From a virus: a DNA stretch of 64,000 nt. This document shows, one piece after another, positions 1 through 5,280 of the stretch. The stretch spans positions 62,001 to 126,000 of IMG/VR virus record IMGVR_UViG_3300036770_007495; one strand, given 5' to 3'. The position numbers and the translations under genes were made by a program. The notes beneath the pieces were generated by a model. It ran no database searches, was not told the origin of the DNA, and saw only the letters and a list, made by a program, of their open reading frames with translations. Positions within the stretch are counted from its first letter, which is position 1. Each line of letters starts with the position of its first letter.

Positions 1-58
1 AGATTAGCGTCTGCCTGAAGAGCAGAAAAGACTGGAGCGTTACCAGTAGCAGCCACCA
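1..58 (+). tRNA. tRNA-Phe(GAA), 5' end cut by window edge
   Basis: An anticodon stem TCTGC/GCAGA with loop CTGAAGA gives anticodon GAA. The T-arm and an encoded 3' CCA (56-58) are present. The acceptor 5' strand and part of the D-arm lie outside the window. Confidence 0.85.
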
Positions 59-62
59 TTTC

Positions 63-151
63 GGGACCTGCCCCCATCAGCGGACTGTAAATCCGTTGCC
101 ATTAATAAGATGGGAAGTTGGCAAGTGGTGCGTTACCACCAGGGCCCACCA
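63..151 (+). tRNA. tRNA-Tyr(GTA), D-arm very short or absent
   Basis: The anticodon loop CTGTAAA gives GTA. A long variable arm (TTGCCA/TGGCAA) fits the class II form of bacterial tRNA-Tyr, and CCA is encoded. Only about 10 nt lie between the acceptor strand and the anticodon stem, too few for a normal D-arm, and one acceptor pair is mismatched. Confidence 0.75.
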
Positions 152-306
152 TTTCAAGTTGGAGATGACGCGCTGTGTTGTCTTTAAAACGCTAACCAAC
201 AAGAACAAACTAGTAATGCCGCTAGTATATACAAAGGCAGTCCTCATCACCTTATGGTGCTGATATGGCTTCTTTTTCCGTGAGCCCGTTAATCACGGAA
301 TATTTT
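152..306 (+). other. structured spacer between tRNA-Tyr and tRNA-Ser
   Basis: There is no gene here. The spacer holds a hairpin closed by GTTGG (158-162) and CCAAC (196-200) and an 8-bp hairpin TTCCGTGA/TCACGGAA (276-300). It may contain one or two small processed RNAs, but no known family is recognised. Confidence 0.35.
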
Positions 307-397
307 GGAGAGAGCCCGGCTAGACGAGGAGCAATCTTGGAAAGATTGTAACACTTCGAAAGAGGTGTTAAGGGTGCGAGTCCCTTTCTCTCCTCCA
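307..397 (+). tRNA. tRNA-Ser(GGA)
   Basis: Acceptor GGAGAGA/TCTCTCC is perfect. The anticodon loop TTGGAAA gives GGA, and the long variable arm is typical of Ser. CCA is encoded; the discriminator is T rather than the usual G. Confidence 0.92.
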
Positions 398-403
398 TTT
401 TAT

Positions 404-493
404 GGGCAGTTAACTAGACAAGCGCGCTGGGACCGACTTGAAATCGGATCGAGGTCGAAAGGCCTTGGGGTGCAAGCCCTCAGCTGCCCGCCA
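404..493 (+). tRNA. tRNA-Ser(TGA)
   Basis: Acceptor GGGCAGT pairs with GCTGCCC, the discriminator is G and CCA is encoded. The loop CTTGAAA gives TGA, and a long variable arm is present. Confidence 0.92.
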
Positions 494-499
494 TTTTAT

Positions 500-574
500 G
501 CGGATATAATTCAGTGGTAGAATATCTCGTTGCCAACGAGAGTGTCGTCGGTTCAAATCCGACTATCCGCTCCA
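500..574 (+). tRNA. tRNA-Gly(GCC)
   Basis: A canonical cloverleaf: acceptor GCGGATA/TATCCGC, anticodon stem CTCGT/ACGAG with anticodon GCC, T-loop TTCAAAT and encoded CCA. Confidence 0.95.
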
Positions 575-655
575 ATTAACCGTAGTGGAGAATCTACGGC
601 ATAACAAAATCTCTTAGATTGCAGAAACCTAACAAAACGCTGCGCCTATTTCAAA
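575..655 (+). other. structured spacer with GGAG-loop hairpin
   Basis: Non-coding. A 6-bp hairpin CCGTAG/CTACGG displays TGGAGAAT in its loop, and a second small hairpin AATCT/AGATT follows. The spacer ends in the array-wide sequence ATTTCAAA just before the next tRNA. Confidence 0.3.
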
Positions 656-732
656 CGGGATGTAGCTCAGCCTGGTAGAGCGCTTGCTTTGGGAGCAAGA
701 TGTCGTCGGTTCGAATCCGGCTATCCCGACCA
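656..732 (+). tRNA. tRNA-Pro(TGG)
   Basis: Acceptor CGGGATG/TATCCCG starts with the C typical of bacterial tRNA-Pro. The loop TTTGGGA gives TGG, the T-arm is canonical and CCA is encoded. Confidence 0.95.
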
Positions 733-934
733 ATTTTGCGGAGCAGAAATGCTAGTGTGCGGCCGAAAGACTGATGATGCGGCGTTTCGGGTAAAACCTC
801 GCGATCATCTCGCAAATTTAGATGTGGGTGAAAGTCCCAGAAGCATCACAGATGCTTGTTCCACGACGGGCTCTAAAGACTTGAACTGACAAGTGCAAGG
901 GTGAGTGTAAAGGTACTCCCCACAAATTTCAAAT
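733..934 (+). ncRNA. structured spacer RNA of unknown family
   Basis: About 200 nt without a credible ORF. Hairpins visible are AAGCATC/GATGCTT around loop ACA (near 841-857) and ACTTG/CAAGT (near 880-895). It ends at the array spacer AAATTTCAAA, which suggests that it is cut out like the tRNAs. It has no CCA end and no cloverleaf. Confidence 0.35.
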
Positions 935-1009
935 GCGGTGTAGATGTTAATGGCTGCACACCTGACTTCCAATCAGAAGGAGGGGGTTCGATTCCCCCAC
1001 ACCGCACCA
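935..1009 (+). tRNA. tRNA-Gly(TCC)
   Basis: Acceptor GCGGTGT/ACACCGC, anticodon loop CTTCCAA giving TCC, strong T-arm and encoded CCA. Confidence 0.95.
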
Positions 1010-1013
1010 ATTT

Positions 1014-1234
1014 TATCAGAAGGAAGTTGGCTTAGAAGCAGCCATCTATAATGAGTGAAGCGAAGTACGAGTCTCCAACATCAACGGCCTAGTAAGGTGA
1101 CTGTGATAATGCATGATGTATCAGAGTCAGATATTGGCTCATGCGTTGGATATCGTCTGACTGCGGATAGTAAAAGAGCACCCCGTAAATGGTAAGGCTT
1201 AATTCTTCTTAGGCGTAACAGCACACCTCTGATA
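1014..1234 (+). ncRNA. RNA mimicking the 23S rRNA GTPase-associated centre
   Basis: A stem-closed RNA between two tRNAs: TATCAGA (1014-1020) pairs with TCTGATA (1228-1234). Directly inside the closing stem, 1021-1046 matches helix 43 of bacterial 23S rRNA (core GGCTTAGAAGCAGCC) with one mismatch in 26 nt against the E. coli sequence as remembered. Directly before the 3' closing strand, 1212-1226 (GGCGTAACAGCACAC) resembles the helix 44 strand AGCGTAATAGCTCAC. The order closing stem, H43, H44, closing stem is that of the L11-binding domain, but about 165 nt are inserted between the two halves. The insert contains AGTACGAG (1064-1071), the core of the sarcin-ricin loop. A decoy for L11 or for elongation factors is inferred; function is untested. 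Confidence 0.7.
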
Positions 1235-1242
1235 TATTTTAA

Positions 1243-1336
1243 GGATCCATGACAGAGCCTGGTATTGTACGTCCCTGCTAAGGACAGGTCAGCCCCTAAA
1301 AAGGCTGCGTAGGTTCAAATCCTACTGGATCCGCCA
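1243..1336 (+). tRNA. tRNA-Ser(GCT)
   Basis: Acceptor GGATCCA/TGGATCC, discriminator G, loop CTGCTAA giving GCT, long variable arm and encoded CCA. Confidence 0.93.
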
Positions 1337-1374
1337 TTTTGTTGCTTTAAATCGTTCATGAGATAAATCACGTT

Positions 1375-1800
1375 ATGAATGAAATTGAACAACTTAAATC
1401 AGAGTTTGAAGAACTCAAAAATGCACAACAAGAAACAATCTTTGAAGACCACAACATTGTGGGTGATGCAGAATCATATGTTGGTTCATTGAACAGTGGT
1501 CTAAAAGAGCTAGTTAATCACTACGTGATGGATTATCTCATCATCATGAATGCGTTAAAGTTCATGACTGGCCCAGTTGCTTGCTATCAAGGCAAAGCAA
1601 TTGAGGCACAAACAATCAAGTTTGAAACAATGAAAGAGTTGAGAGACTTTCTCAAAGACAAACAATATTTGCTGTATGTAATTGTTGCACATGCAAGTGT
1701 TACATATGAAGAAGTGGAATGGACTAAAACAATGGCACCTAATGCTAAAACAATTGGTGCAAAAATTTCATACCTCTTTAGAGGTCATATTCTAGAGTAA
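1375..1800 (+). CDS. hypothetical protein in tRNA array
   Basis: 141 residues, acidic at the N-terminus (MNEIEQLKSEFEELKNAQQE) with coiled-coil character there, then a compact mixed alpha/beta region with hydrophobic stretches (YVMDYLIIMNALKF, YLLYVIVAHA). No signal peptide, membrane segment or catalytic motif is seen and I do not recognise the family. It stands alone between tRNA-Ser and tRNA-Pro. An ATAAATC sequence lies 5 nt before the ATG, one base off the late-promoter box found elsewhere. The start is the first ATG after the tRNA. Confidence 0.7.
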   Translation: MNEIEQLKSEFEELKNAQQETIFEDHNIVGDAESYVGSLNSGLKELVNHYVMDYLIIMNALKFMTGPVACYQGKAIEAQTIKFETMKELRDFLKDKQYLLYVIVAHASVTYEEVEWTKTMAPNAKTIGAKISYLFRGHILE

Positions 1801-1808
1801 TTTCAATT

Positions 1809-1885
1809 CGGGTGGTGTCTGGACAAGTAAACGAACTCGGTTTGGAGTCGAGTAAATGTGGGAGCGTTACCCACTCACCCGACCA
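1809..1885 (+). tRNA. tRNA-Pro(TGG), second copy
   Basis: Acceptor CGGGTGG/TCACCCG with C1-G72, anticodon loop TTTGGAG giving TGG, encoded CCA. Its sequence differs clearly from the Pro tRNA at 656, so it is not a recent duplicate. Confidence 0.85.
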
Positions 1886-1889
1886 ATTT

Positions 1890-2312
1890 ATGAGTACAAA
1901 GCATCAAGGGGATATCTCTGAAGCTTATGCAATAGCAAAATTCTTAGAGTTAGGATTTGTAGTAGCAAAGCCAGTAGGAGACAATCAGAGATATGATCTT
2001 ATCATTGATAGAGGCAATGGATTTGAACGAGTTCAAATAAAAACAGGTACACATTCTACTGGATGTGTAGTTGCATATACAAGATCTGTGTACAATAATA
2101 CAAAACAGTCAAAAGTTGTTGGATACAAAATATCGGAAATTGATCTAATTGCAGTAGTTGTTCACAATACTAAATGTGTTTATTTGTTGCAAAGCAAAGA
2201 ATTCACTGAGGATAATAGTGACAACGTAAAGAAAACCATCTACCTTAGAATTGATCCACCGAGAAACAATCAAATAAAAAAAGTTAAATGGGCAAAGGAA
2301 TACGTCATTTAA
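1890..2312 (+). CDS. PD-(D/E)XK endonuclease, homing-type
   Basis: 140 residues. The layout HQGDISEA ... GDNQRYDLIID ... ERVQIKTG (about residues 5-53) matches the compact group-I-intron type PD-(D/E)XK nucleases of the I-Ssp6803I / PDDEXK_5 kind: Glu11, Asp36 and the QxK strand at Gln49-Lys51 are the expected catalytic positions. Enzymes of this family cut double-stranded DNA and spread their own gene; the best-known member targets a tRNA gene, which fits a location inside a tRNA array. The ATG at 1890 lies 4 nt after the CCA of tRNA-Pro; in-frame starts further upstream would run through the tRNA. No intron is visible around it. Free-standing homing activity is inferred. Confidence 0.75.
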   Translation: MSTKHQGDISEAYAIAKFLELGFVVAKPVGDNQRYDLIIDRGNGFERVQIKTGTHSTGCVVAYTRSVYNNTKQSKVVGYKISEIDLIAVVVHNTKCVYLLQSKEFTEDNSDNVKKTIYLRIDPPRNNQIKKVKWAKEYVI

Positions 2313-2313
2313 T

Positions 2314-2389
2314 ACACGAGAAGGCACCACGGTTGGGCCGGTAGGTTGTTACCCTATTGAACTTGGTTCGATCCCAAGCTCGTGTGCCA
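2314..2389 (+). tRNA. tRNA-Asn(GTT)
   Basis: Acceptor ACACGAG/CTCGTGT is perfect with discriminator G. The anticodon stem GTAGG/CCTAT carries loop TTGTTAC, anticodon GTT. CCA is encoded. It starts 1 nt after the stop codon of the endonuclease gene. Confidence 0.8.
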
Positions 2390-2398
2390 ATTTCAAAT

Positions 2399-2474
2399 GC
2401 TCCAGTAGCTCAATTAGAAGAGCGGTCGCCCGATTAGCGATAGGTTGTAGGTGCAAGTCCTACCTGGAGTACCA
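2399..2474 (+). tRNA. tRNA-Ile(GAT) with C33
   Basis: Acceptor GCTCCAG/CTGGAGT; anticodon stem GTCGC/GCGAT with loop CCGATTA gives GAT. Position 33 is C instead of the nearly invariant T. CCA is encoded. Confidence 0.75.
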
Positions 2475-2487
2475 ATTTCAAGAATGT

Positions 2488-2527
2488 TAGTGGTTAGGAG
2501 GATAACCACTAGAGAAAACACCTCCCC
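2488..2527 (+). ncRNA. small RNA with predicted H-type pseudoknot
   Basis: A 9-bp hairpin TAGTGGTTA/TAACCACTA (2488-2511) exposes loop GGAGGA, and CCTCC follows at 2521-2525, exactly complementary to GGAGG. The element occupies a tRNA slot: the common spacer CAATTTCAA lies on both sides. GGAGG is a Shine-Dalgarno sequence and CCTCC is the anti-Shine-Dalgarno sequence of 16S rRNA. Confidence 0.5.
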
Positions 2528-2537
2528 AATTTCAAAT

Positions 2538-2612
2538 GGACTGCGAGCTTGTGTGGATAAGCAATCGGCTTTTAACCGATAGAACAGGGTTCGAATCCCT
2601 GGCGGTCTACCA
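2538..2612 (+). tRNA. tRNA-Lys(TTT)
   Basis: Acceptor GGACTGC/GCGGTCT, discriminator A; stem ATCGG/CCGAT with loop CTTTTAA gives TTT; canonical T-arm and CCA. Confidence 0.92.
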
Positions 2613-2620
2613 ATTTCAAT

Positions 2621-2697
2621 GCCCATGTAGCCCAATTGGTAGAGGCGTATGACTTAGGATCATAATGTTGGGGGTTCGAATCCCTCTATGGGTACCA
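2621..2697 (+). tRNA. tRNA with Leu anticodon TAG and short variable loop
   Basis: Acceptor GCCCATG/TATGGGT, discriminator A as in Leu; anticodon loop CTTAGGA gives TAG. The variable region is only about 5 nt, whereas bacterial tRNA-Leu carries a long class II arm. Confidence 0.85.
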
Positions 2698-2705
2698 ATT
2701 TATAT

Positions 2706-2785
2706 GGGCATGTATACCCTCGCGCTACGGACGCGTTGAAAGGTTAATTAGAAACATGCGGGTGCAACTCCTGCCATGCCCACCA
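2706..2785 (+). tRNA. tRNA-Arg(ACG) lacking a D-arm
   Basis: Acceptor GGGCATG/CATGCCC is perfect and CCA is encoded. The anticodon loop CTACGGA gives ACG. Only about 8 nt separate acceptor and anticodon stems, so no D-arm can form, while about 20 nt lie between the anticodon and T stems. Confidence 0.7.
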
Positions 2786-2793
2786 TTTCAAAT

Positions 2794-2877
2794 ACACTAG
2801 CAGCAAGTGGTGGTTGCGGGTTCTCTCCAAAAGAACTGTTTTTACTAAAGTGGGTTCGATTCCTACCTAGTGTGCCA
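2794..2877 (+). tRNA. tRNA-Trp(CCA)
   Basis: Acceptor ACACTAG/CTAGTGT, discriminator G as expected for Trp; stem GTTCT/AGAAC with loop CTCCAAA gives CCA. The 3' CCA overlaps the first base of a late-promoter box. Confidence 0.88.
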
Positions 2878-2883
2878 TAAATA
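2877..2883 (+). promoter_or_regulatory. late-promoter box ATAAATA
   Basis: ATAAATA 5 nt before the ATG of the gene at 2889; the spacing matches the majority of boxes in this window. Confidence 0.6.
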
Positions 2884-2888
2884 TATAC

Positions 2889-3773
2889 ATGAGTGTCATT
2901 TATAATGTTGACCAATACAATCAAAGTAAAAGCATAAGTGCTAAAATAGGTGTATTGTGTCCATGTTGTACCAATTGGTTTGAGACAACTAGACTGCTGT
3001 TACAGCGAGCGTTAAAGTCTAACAGACTAAAATTTTGCTCTATAAAGTGTGCAAATAAATTTCAATCAGAAAAGATACAGCTTGAATGTGTTTTCTGCAA
3101 ACAACAAATAGAGAGAGTTGCAAGTCAACTTAAAAATGTAAAACATGTATTTTGTAATCACTCTTGTGCAGCGCAATTTAACAACAGCTTAAGACCTAAA
3201 AAGTTAAAACAACCAAAGAAAGCTAAACCTGTAGCAAAAGTTGTTGAGCACATTTGTATTAATTGTGGAAAAATATCCATTGTTTCTGCTCGTGCTAGTC
3301 TCAAAAAGAAATTTTGTTCTGGCAGTTGCAGAAACGTAATCAATAATAAAACCATAAGAGGTACGCGATCGAAAGTAGAGAAAGAGTTTGAATTAGCAAT
3401 TAAAGCAAATTTTCCAGATTTGAAGTTTAATTGCAATGACAGACAAATTCTTGATGGGTTGGAGCTTGATTTTTACTTTCCTGAAATTAATCTAGCAATA
3501 GAATTTAACGGTATATGGCATTTAAAACCAATACGTGGAGAAGAACTTTTAGTAAAATACAAACAAAGAGACAAACACAAAAAACGCTTATGTGAAGAGA
3601 AAAATATTAAACTTTTAGTGCTTTGTGATGAAGCTAGTTCCAACAAATCAATTGATGAGCAAGTACATAAAGCAATTGCGTTTTTAAAACAATTTCAACA
3701 TGCTTCAGAAGCTACAGTAGACGGGCCGCTCCCTCTTAAGGAGAATATTTGTGTGGTTGCAACTACCACCTGA
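2889..3773 (+). CDS. Vsr-like homing endonuclease with zinc-finger repeats
   Basis: 294 residues. The N-terminal half carries three Cys-rich units of the form CxxC...C...C, likely zinc-binding and DNA-binding. The C-terminal part (about 195-265) reads LELDFYFPEINLAIEFNG, then W-H, K-R-D-H-K-K and LCEEKNIKLLVL. This is the Vsr-like (EDxHD) nuclease pattern found in phage free-standing homing endonucleases. The last 24 codons run through the whole tRNA-Lys(CTT) gene and end inside its acceptor stem, so the natural C-terminus is encoded by tRNA sequence. A late box lies 5 nt before the ATG. Role inferred: spread of the gene within tRNA arrays; target unknown. Confidence 0.75.
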   Translation: MSVIYNVDQYNQSKSISAKIGVLCPCCTNWFETTRLLLQRALKSNRLKFCSIKCANKFQSEKIQLECVFCKQQIERVASQLKNVKHVFCNHSCAAQFNNSLRPKKLKQPKKAKPVAKVVEHICINCGKISIVSARASLKKKFCSGSCRNVINNKTIRGTRSKVEKEFELAIKANFPDLKFNCNDRQILDGLELDFYFPEINLAIEFNGIWHLKPIRGEELLVKYKQRDKHKKRLCEEKNIKLLVLCDEASSNKSIDEQVHKAIAFLKQFQHASEATVDGPLPLKENICVVATTT

Positions 3774-3780
3774 AGCACCA
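3702..3780 (+). tRNA. tRNA-Lys(CTT), overlapped by endonuclease gene
   Basis: Acceptor GCTTCAG/CTGAAGC, discriminator A, stem CTCC/GGAG with loop CTCTTAA giving CTT, CCA encoded. The first 72 nt are also the 3' end of the upstream coding sequence. Confidence 0.8.
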
Positions 3781-3787
3781 ATTTAAT

Positions 3788-3863
3788 GCTCCGTAAGCAG
3801 ATATAGTGATGCGGCTCTCTTGTAAAGAGCAGACAGGGGGTGCAAGTCCCTCACGGAGCTCCA
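3788..3863 (+). tRNA. tRNA-Thr(TGT)
   Basis: Acceptor GCTCCGT/ACGGAGC, anticodon stem GCTCT/AGAGC with loop CTTGTAA giving TGT, short variable loop and CCA. Confidence 0.92.
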
Positions 3864-3868
3864 TTTAA

Positions 3869-3951
3869 GGAAGTATCAGCTGAGGTGGACGCTCTGCGGA
3901 GAAGTGTTACTTGTGCAAGAAAGCTAAACGAACGCTTTCCAGCTAGCTTCC
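3869..3951 (+). ncRNA. stem-closed non-tRNA RNA in array slot
   Basis: GGAAG (3869-3873) pairs with CTTCC (3947-3951) and AGCTG (3878-3882) with CAGCT (3940-3944); a further hairpin GAAAGC/GCTTTC lies inside. The unit is followed by CAATTTCAA like the neighbouring tRNAs, but it has neither a CCA end nor an anticodon arm that I can assign. Confidence 0.4.
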
Positions 3952-3963
3952 AACAATTTCAAT

Positions 3964-4037
3964 AGCTCCTTAGCATAAAAGTAATGCATCTGGCTTTGAC
4001 CCAGATGAAGTTGGCGCAATACCAGCAGGAGCTGCCA
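3964..4037 (+). tRNA. tRNA-Gln(TTG)
   Basis: Acceptor AGCTCCT/AGGAGCT, discriminator G, stem TCTGG/CCAGA with loop CTTTGAC giving TTG; CCA encoded. Confidence 0.9.
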
Positions 4038-4042
4038 TTTTT

Positions 4043-4225
4043 ATGAAAACAGCAATTGATTTAAAAGAATATTTGAGTCAAAACTCTTTAACAGATGTAT
4101 TTGAAGAACCTGTCAAAGTTTTAATTCAAATGGAAGACGATACTTATAAACATTGTACAATATGCACAATGGCATATGTTTGGTCTGGTGAAAGTGAAGC
4201 ACAAAAATGCCTTATAATAGGTTGA
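4043..4225 (+). CDS. small hypothetical protein
   Basis: 60 residues, acidic, no membrane segment; the C-terminus has CTICTMAYVW and a terminal KCLIIG. It fills the gap between tRNA-Gln and tRNA-Met, its ATG is 6 nt after the CCA, and no competing reading frame exists. The family is not recognised. Confidence 0.55.
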   Translation: MKTAIDLKEYLSQNSLTDVFEEPVKVLIQMEDDTYKHCTICTMAYVWSGESEAQKCLIIG

Positions 4226-4237
4226 ATATTTTCAAAA

Positions 4238-4312
4238 TGCTCTCGGAAGGTAAGATCTTGAACTGTCTCATAAGCAGTTATAAAGTGGGTGCAATCCCCA
4301 CGGGAGCGACCA
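4238..4312 (+). tRNA. tRNA-Met(CAT), elongator-type
   Basis: Acceptor TGCTCTC/GGGAGCG, discriminator A, stem ACTGT/GCAGT with loop CTCATAA giving CAT. It lacks the three G-C pairs of initiators. It could instead be an AUA-reading tRNA-Ile if C34 is lysidinylated. Confidence 0.8.
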
Positions 4313-4328
4313 ATTTAAGGAAATTCAA

Positions 4329-4334
4329 TATAAT
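4329..4334 (+). promoter_or_regulatory. possible -10 box TATAAT
   Basis: A perfect TATAAT lies 18 nt before tRNA-Glu. No convincing -35 box is seen at the right distance, so an internal array promoter is only possible. Confidence 0.35.
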
Positions 4335-4352
4335 AAGAGAGTAAATTTAAAA

Positions 4353-4430
4353 GTCCCTGTAGTTAACGGAAGGCTATAACATCGCCCTTTCACGGCGAAA
4401 TACCCGGTTCGACCCCGGGTGGGGATGCCA
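4353..4430 (+). tRNA. tRNA-Glu(TTC)
   Basis: Acceptor GTCCCTG as in bacterial tRNA-Glu, discriminator G, stem TCGCC/GGCGA with loop CTTTCAC giving TTC; T-arm and CCA canonical. Confidence 0.92.
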
Positions 4431-4444
4431 AAACAATTTCAAAT

Positions 4445-4518
4445 GACCCTGTAGATTAATAGTAAATCGCCACGCTTTCAACGTGAAGACGACGGAGCAT
4501 AACCGTCCTGGGTTGCCA
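4445..4518 (+). tRNA. tRNA-Glu(TTC), second and divergent
   Basis: Stem CACG/CGTG with loop CTTTCAA gives TTC. Acceptor GACCCTG/CTGGGTT has one mismatch; discriminator G, CCA encoded. It is unlike the Glu tRNA at 4353. Confidence 0.78.
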
Positions 4519-4527
4519 ATTTCAAAT

Positions 4528-4605
4528 AGAGCCGAAGTCAAACAGCATTGACGCTCGCCTGTCGAGCGAGATATAAAGTGGGGGCAGCACCCACCGGCTC
4601 TGCCA
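4528..4605 (+). tRNA. tRNA-Asp(GTC)
   Basis: Acceptor AGAGCCG/CGGCTCT, discriminator G as expected for Asp, stem CTCGC/GCGAG with loop CTGTCGA giving GTC. Confidence 0.9.
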
Positions 4606-4614
4606 ATTTCAAAT

Positions 4615-4693
4615 TCACGGGTAGTTTATTTTTGGGTAAAACAACCTTGGCATGCAAGGGAGAAGGGTGTTCAAATCACTCGCCTGTGAGCCA
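4615..4693 (+). tRNA. tRNA, anticodon uncertain
   Basis: Acceptor TCACGGG/CCTGTGA, D-arm GTTT/AAAC, T-arm and CCA are clear. The anticodon arm CCTT-GGCATGC-AAGG gives CAT only if position 33 is G, which is abnormal. A shifted loop would read GGC. Either the arm is degenerate or the tRNA is non-standard. Confidence 0.6.
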
Positions 4694-4701
4694 ATTTCAA
4701 A

Positions 4702-4775
4702 CCTCCTGTAGCTCAAAGGTAGAGCTCTCGGTTGATAACCGAAGGACGTAGGATCGTTACCTGCCAGGAGGACCA
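4702..4775 (+). tRNA. tRNA-Ile(GAT)
   Basis: Acceptor CCTCCTG/CAGGAGG, discriminator A, loop TTGATAA giving GAT; normal T33; CCA encoded. Confidence 0.88.
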
Positions 4776-4784
4776 ATTTCAAAA

Positions 4785-4860
4785 GCCCCTATAGCCCAAC
4801 AGCAGAGGCAATACGTTAAGGGCGTATTCAGTGCAGGTGCAAATCCTGCTAGGGGCACCA
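4785..4860 (+). tRNA. tRNA with Leu anticodon AAG and short variable loop
   Basis: Acceptor GCCCCTA/TAGGGGC, discriminator A, stem ATACG/CGTAT with loop TTAAGGG giving AAG. The variable loop is about 5 nt, not the long arm of a bacterial tRNA-Leu. Confidence 0.82.
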
Positions 4861-4865
4861 ATTTT

Positions 4866-5048
4866 ATGAAAATAATTGTCAGCACAGAACAAGAAAAGAT
4901 TGCTTTATTAAAAGCTTCAAAATACATTCATGATCTAAAATGTTTAGATACAAGCGATGATGCTGTTAATACAATAGCTCATTTGTATTGTGCACCATTT
5001 TTAATTGAAGTTGATCCTAATTTAAAAATTTCAGTTGAACAACAATAG
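4866..5048 (+). CDS. small hypothetical protein
   Basis: 60 residues: N-terminal beta strand MKIIVST, then a Lys/Ala-rich helix, then a hydrophobic centre. No family is recognised. It starts 6 nt after the CCA of tRNA-Leu and is followed by a promoter that overlaps its end. Confidence 0.55.
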   Translation: MKIIVSTEQEKIALLKASKYIHDLKCLDTSDDAVNTIAHLYCAPFLIEVDPNLKISVEQQ

Positions 5049-5063
5049 GAAAGAGTATATAAT
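5035..5063 (+). promoter_or_regulatory. sigma70-type promoter TTGAAC-17-TATAAT
   Basis: TTGAAC (5035-5040) and TATAAT (5058-5063) are separated by 17 nt. A start near 5070 would lead into tRNA-Asn at 5078. It probably drives the distal part of the tRNA array with host RNA polymerase. Confidence 0.65.
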
Positions 5064-5077
5064 GTTGTAGATAAAAA

Positions 5078-5153
5078 TCCCAAGTAGCTCAGCGGTAGTA
5101 GCGAGTGGCTGTTAACCACTAGGTCGCTGGTTCGATCCCAGCCTTGGGAGCCA
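5078..5153 (+). tRNA. tRNA-Asn(GTT), second
   Basis: Acceptor TCCCAAG/CTTGGGA, discriminator G, stem AGTGG/CCACT with loop CTGTTAA giving GTT; CCA encoded. A cleaner cloverleaf than the Asn tRNA at 2314. Confidence 0.94.
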
Positions 5154-5163
5154 TTTTCAAAAT

Positions 5164-5237
5164 TGCAGGTAGGTGGTCTAGTGACCATTCTGGGCTCATA
5201 ACCCGGAGAGCGTGGTGCGATTCCCGGCCTGCTACCA
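5164..5237 (+). tRNA. initiator tRNA-fMet(CAT)
   Basis: The anticodon arm CTGGG-CTCATAA-CCCGG has the three consecutive G-C pairs that mark initiator tRNAs. The first acceptor position (T) faces T and cannot pair, another initiator hallmark, and the rest of the stem (GCAGG/CCTGC) pairs. CCA is encoded. Confidence 0.85.
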
Positions 5238-5246
5238 TTTTTTAAG

Positions 5247-5274
5247 TTGATAAAGACAAACAATACGCTATAAT
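5247..5274 (+). promoter_or_regulatory. sigma70-type promoter TTGATA-16-TATAAT
   Basis: TTGATA (5247-5252) and TATAAT (5269-5274) with a 16-nt spacer. The -10 box ends 6 nt before the ATG at 5281, so the transcript would be leaderless. Confidence 0.7.
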
Positions 5275-5280
5275 AATAAC

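Noticed and set aside
305-889. Open frames of 60-70 codons running through tRNA-Ser, tRNA-Gly and tRNA-Pro genes
   Set aside because: They follow tRNA sequence, contain no known motif and have no promoter or ribosome binding site; tRNA genes explain the region better.
909-919. AAAGGTACTCC identical to a stretch of 23S rRNA near the peptidyl-transferase centre
   Set aside because: An 11-nt match between about 8 kb and an rRNA is expected several times by chance; no matching secondary structure is seen, unlike the helix 43 case.
1135-1147. GATATTGGCTCAT resembling a conserved 23S rRNA helix 90 segment
   Set aside because: Only about 11 of 13 positions agree, within chance expectation; not counted as support for the rRNA mimic.
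3702-3773. Reading the tRNA-encoded C-terminus of the endonuclease as evidence that the tRNA is false
   Set aside because: The tRNA has a perfect acceptor stem, anticodon arm and CCA and is preceded by the common spacer, so the overlap is real and the tRNA is kept.
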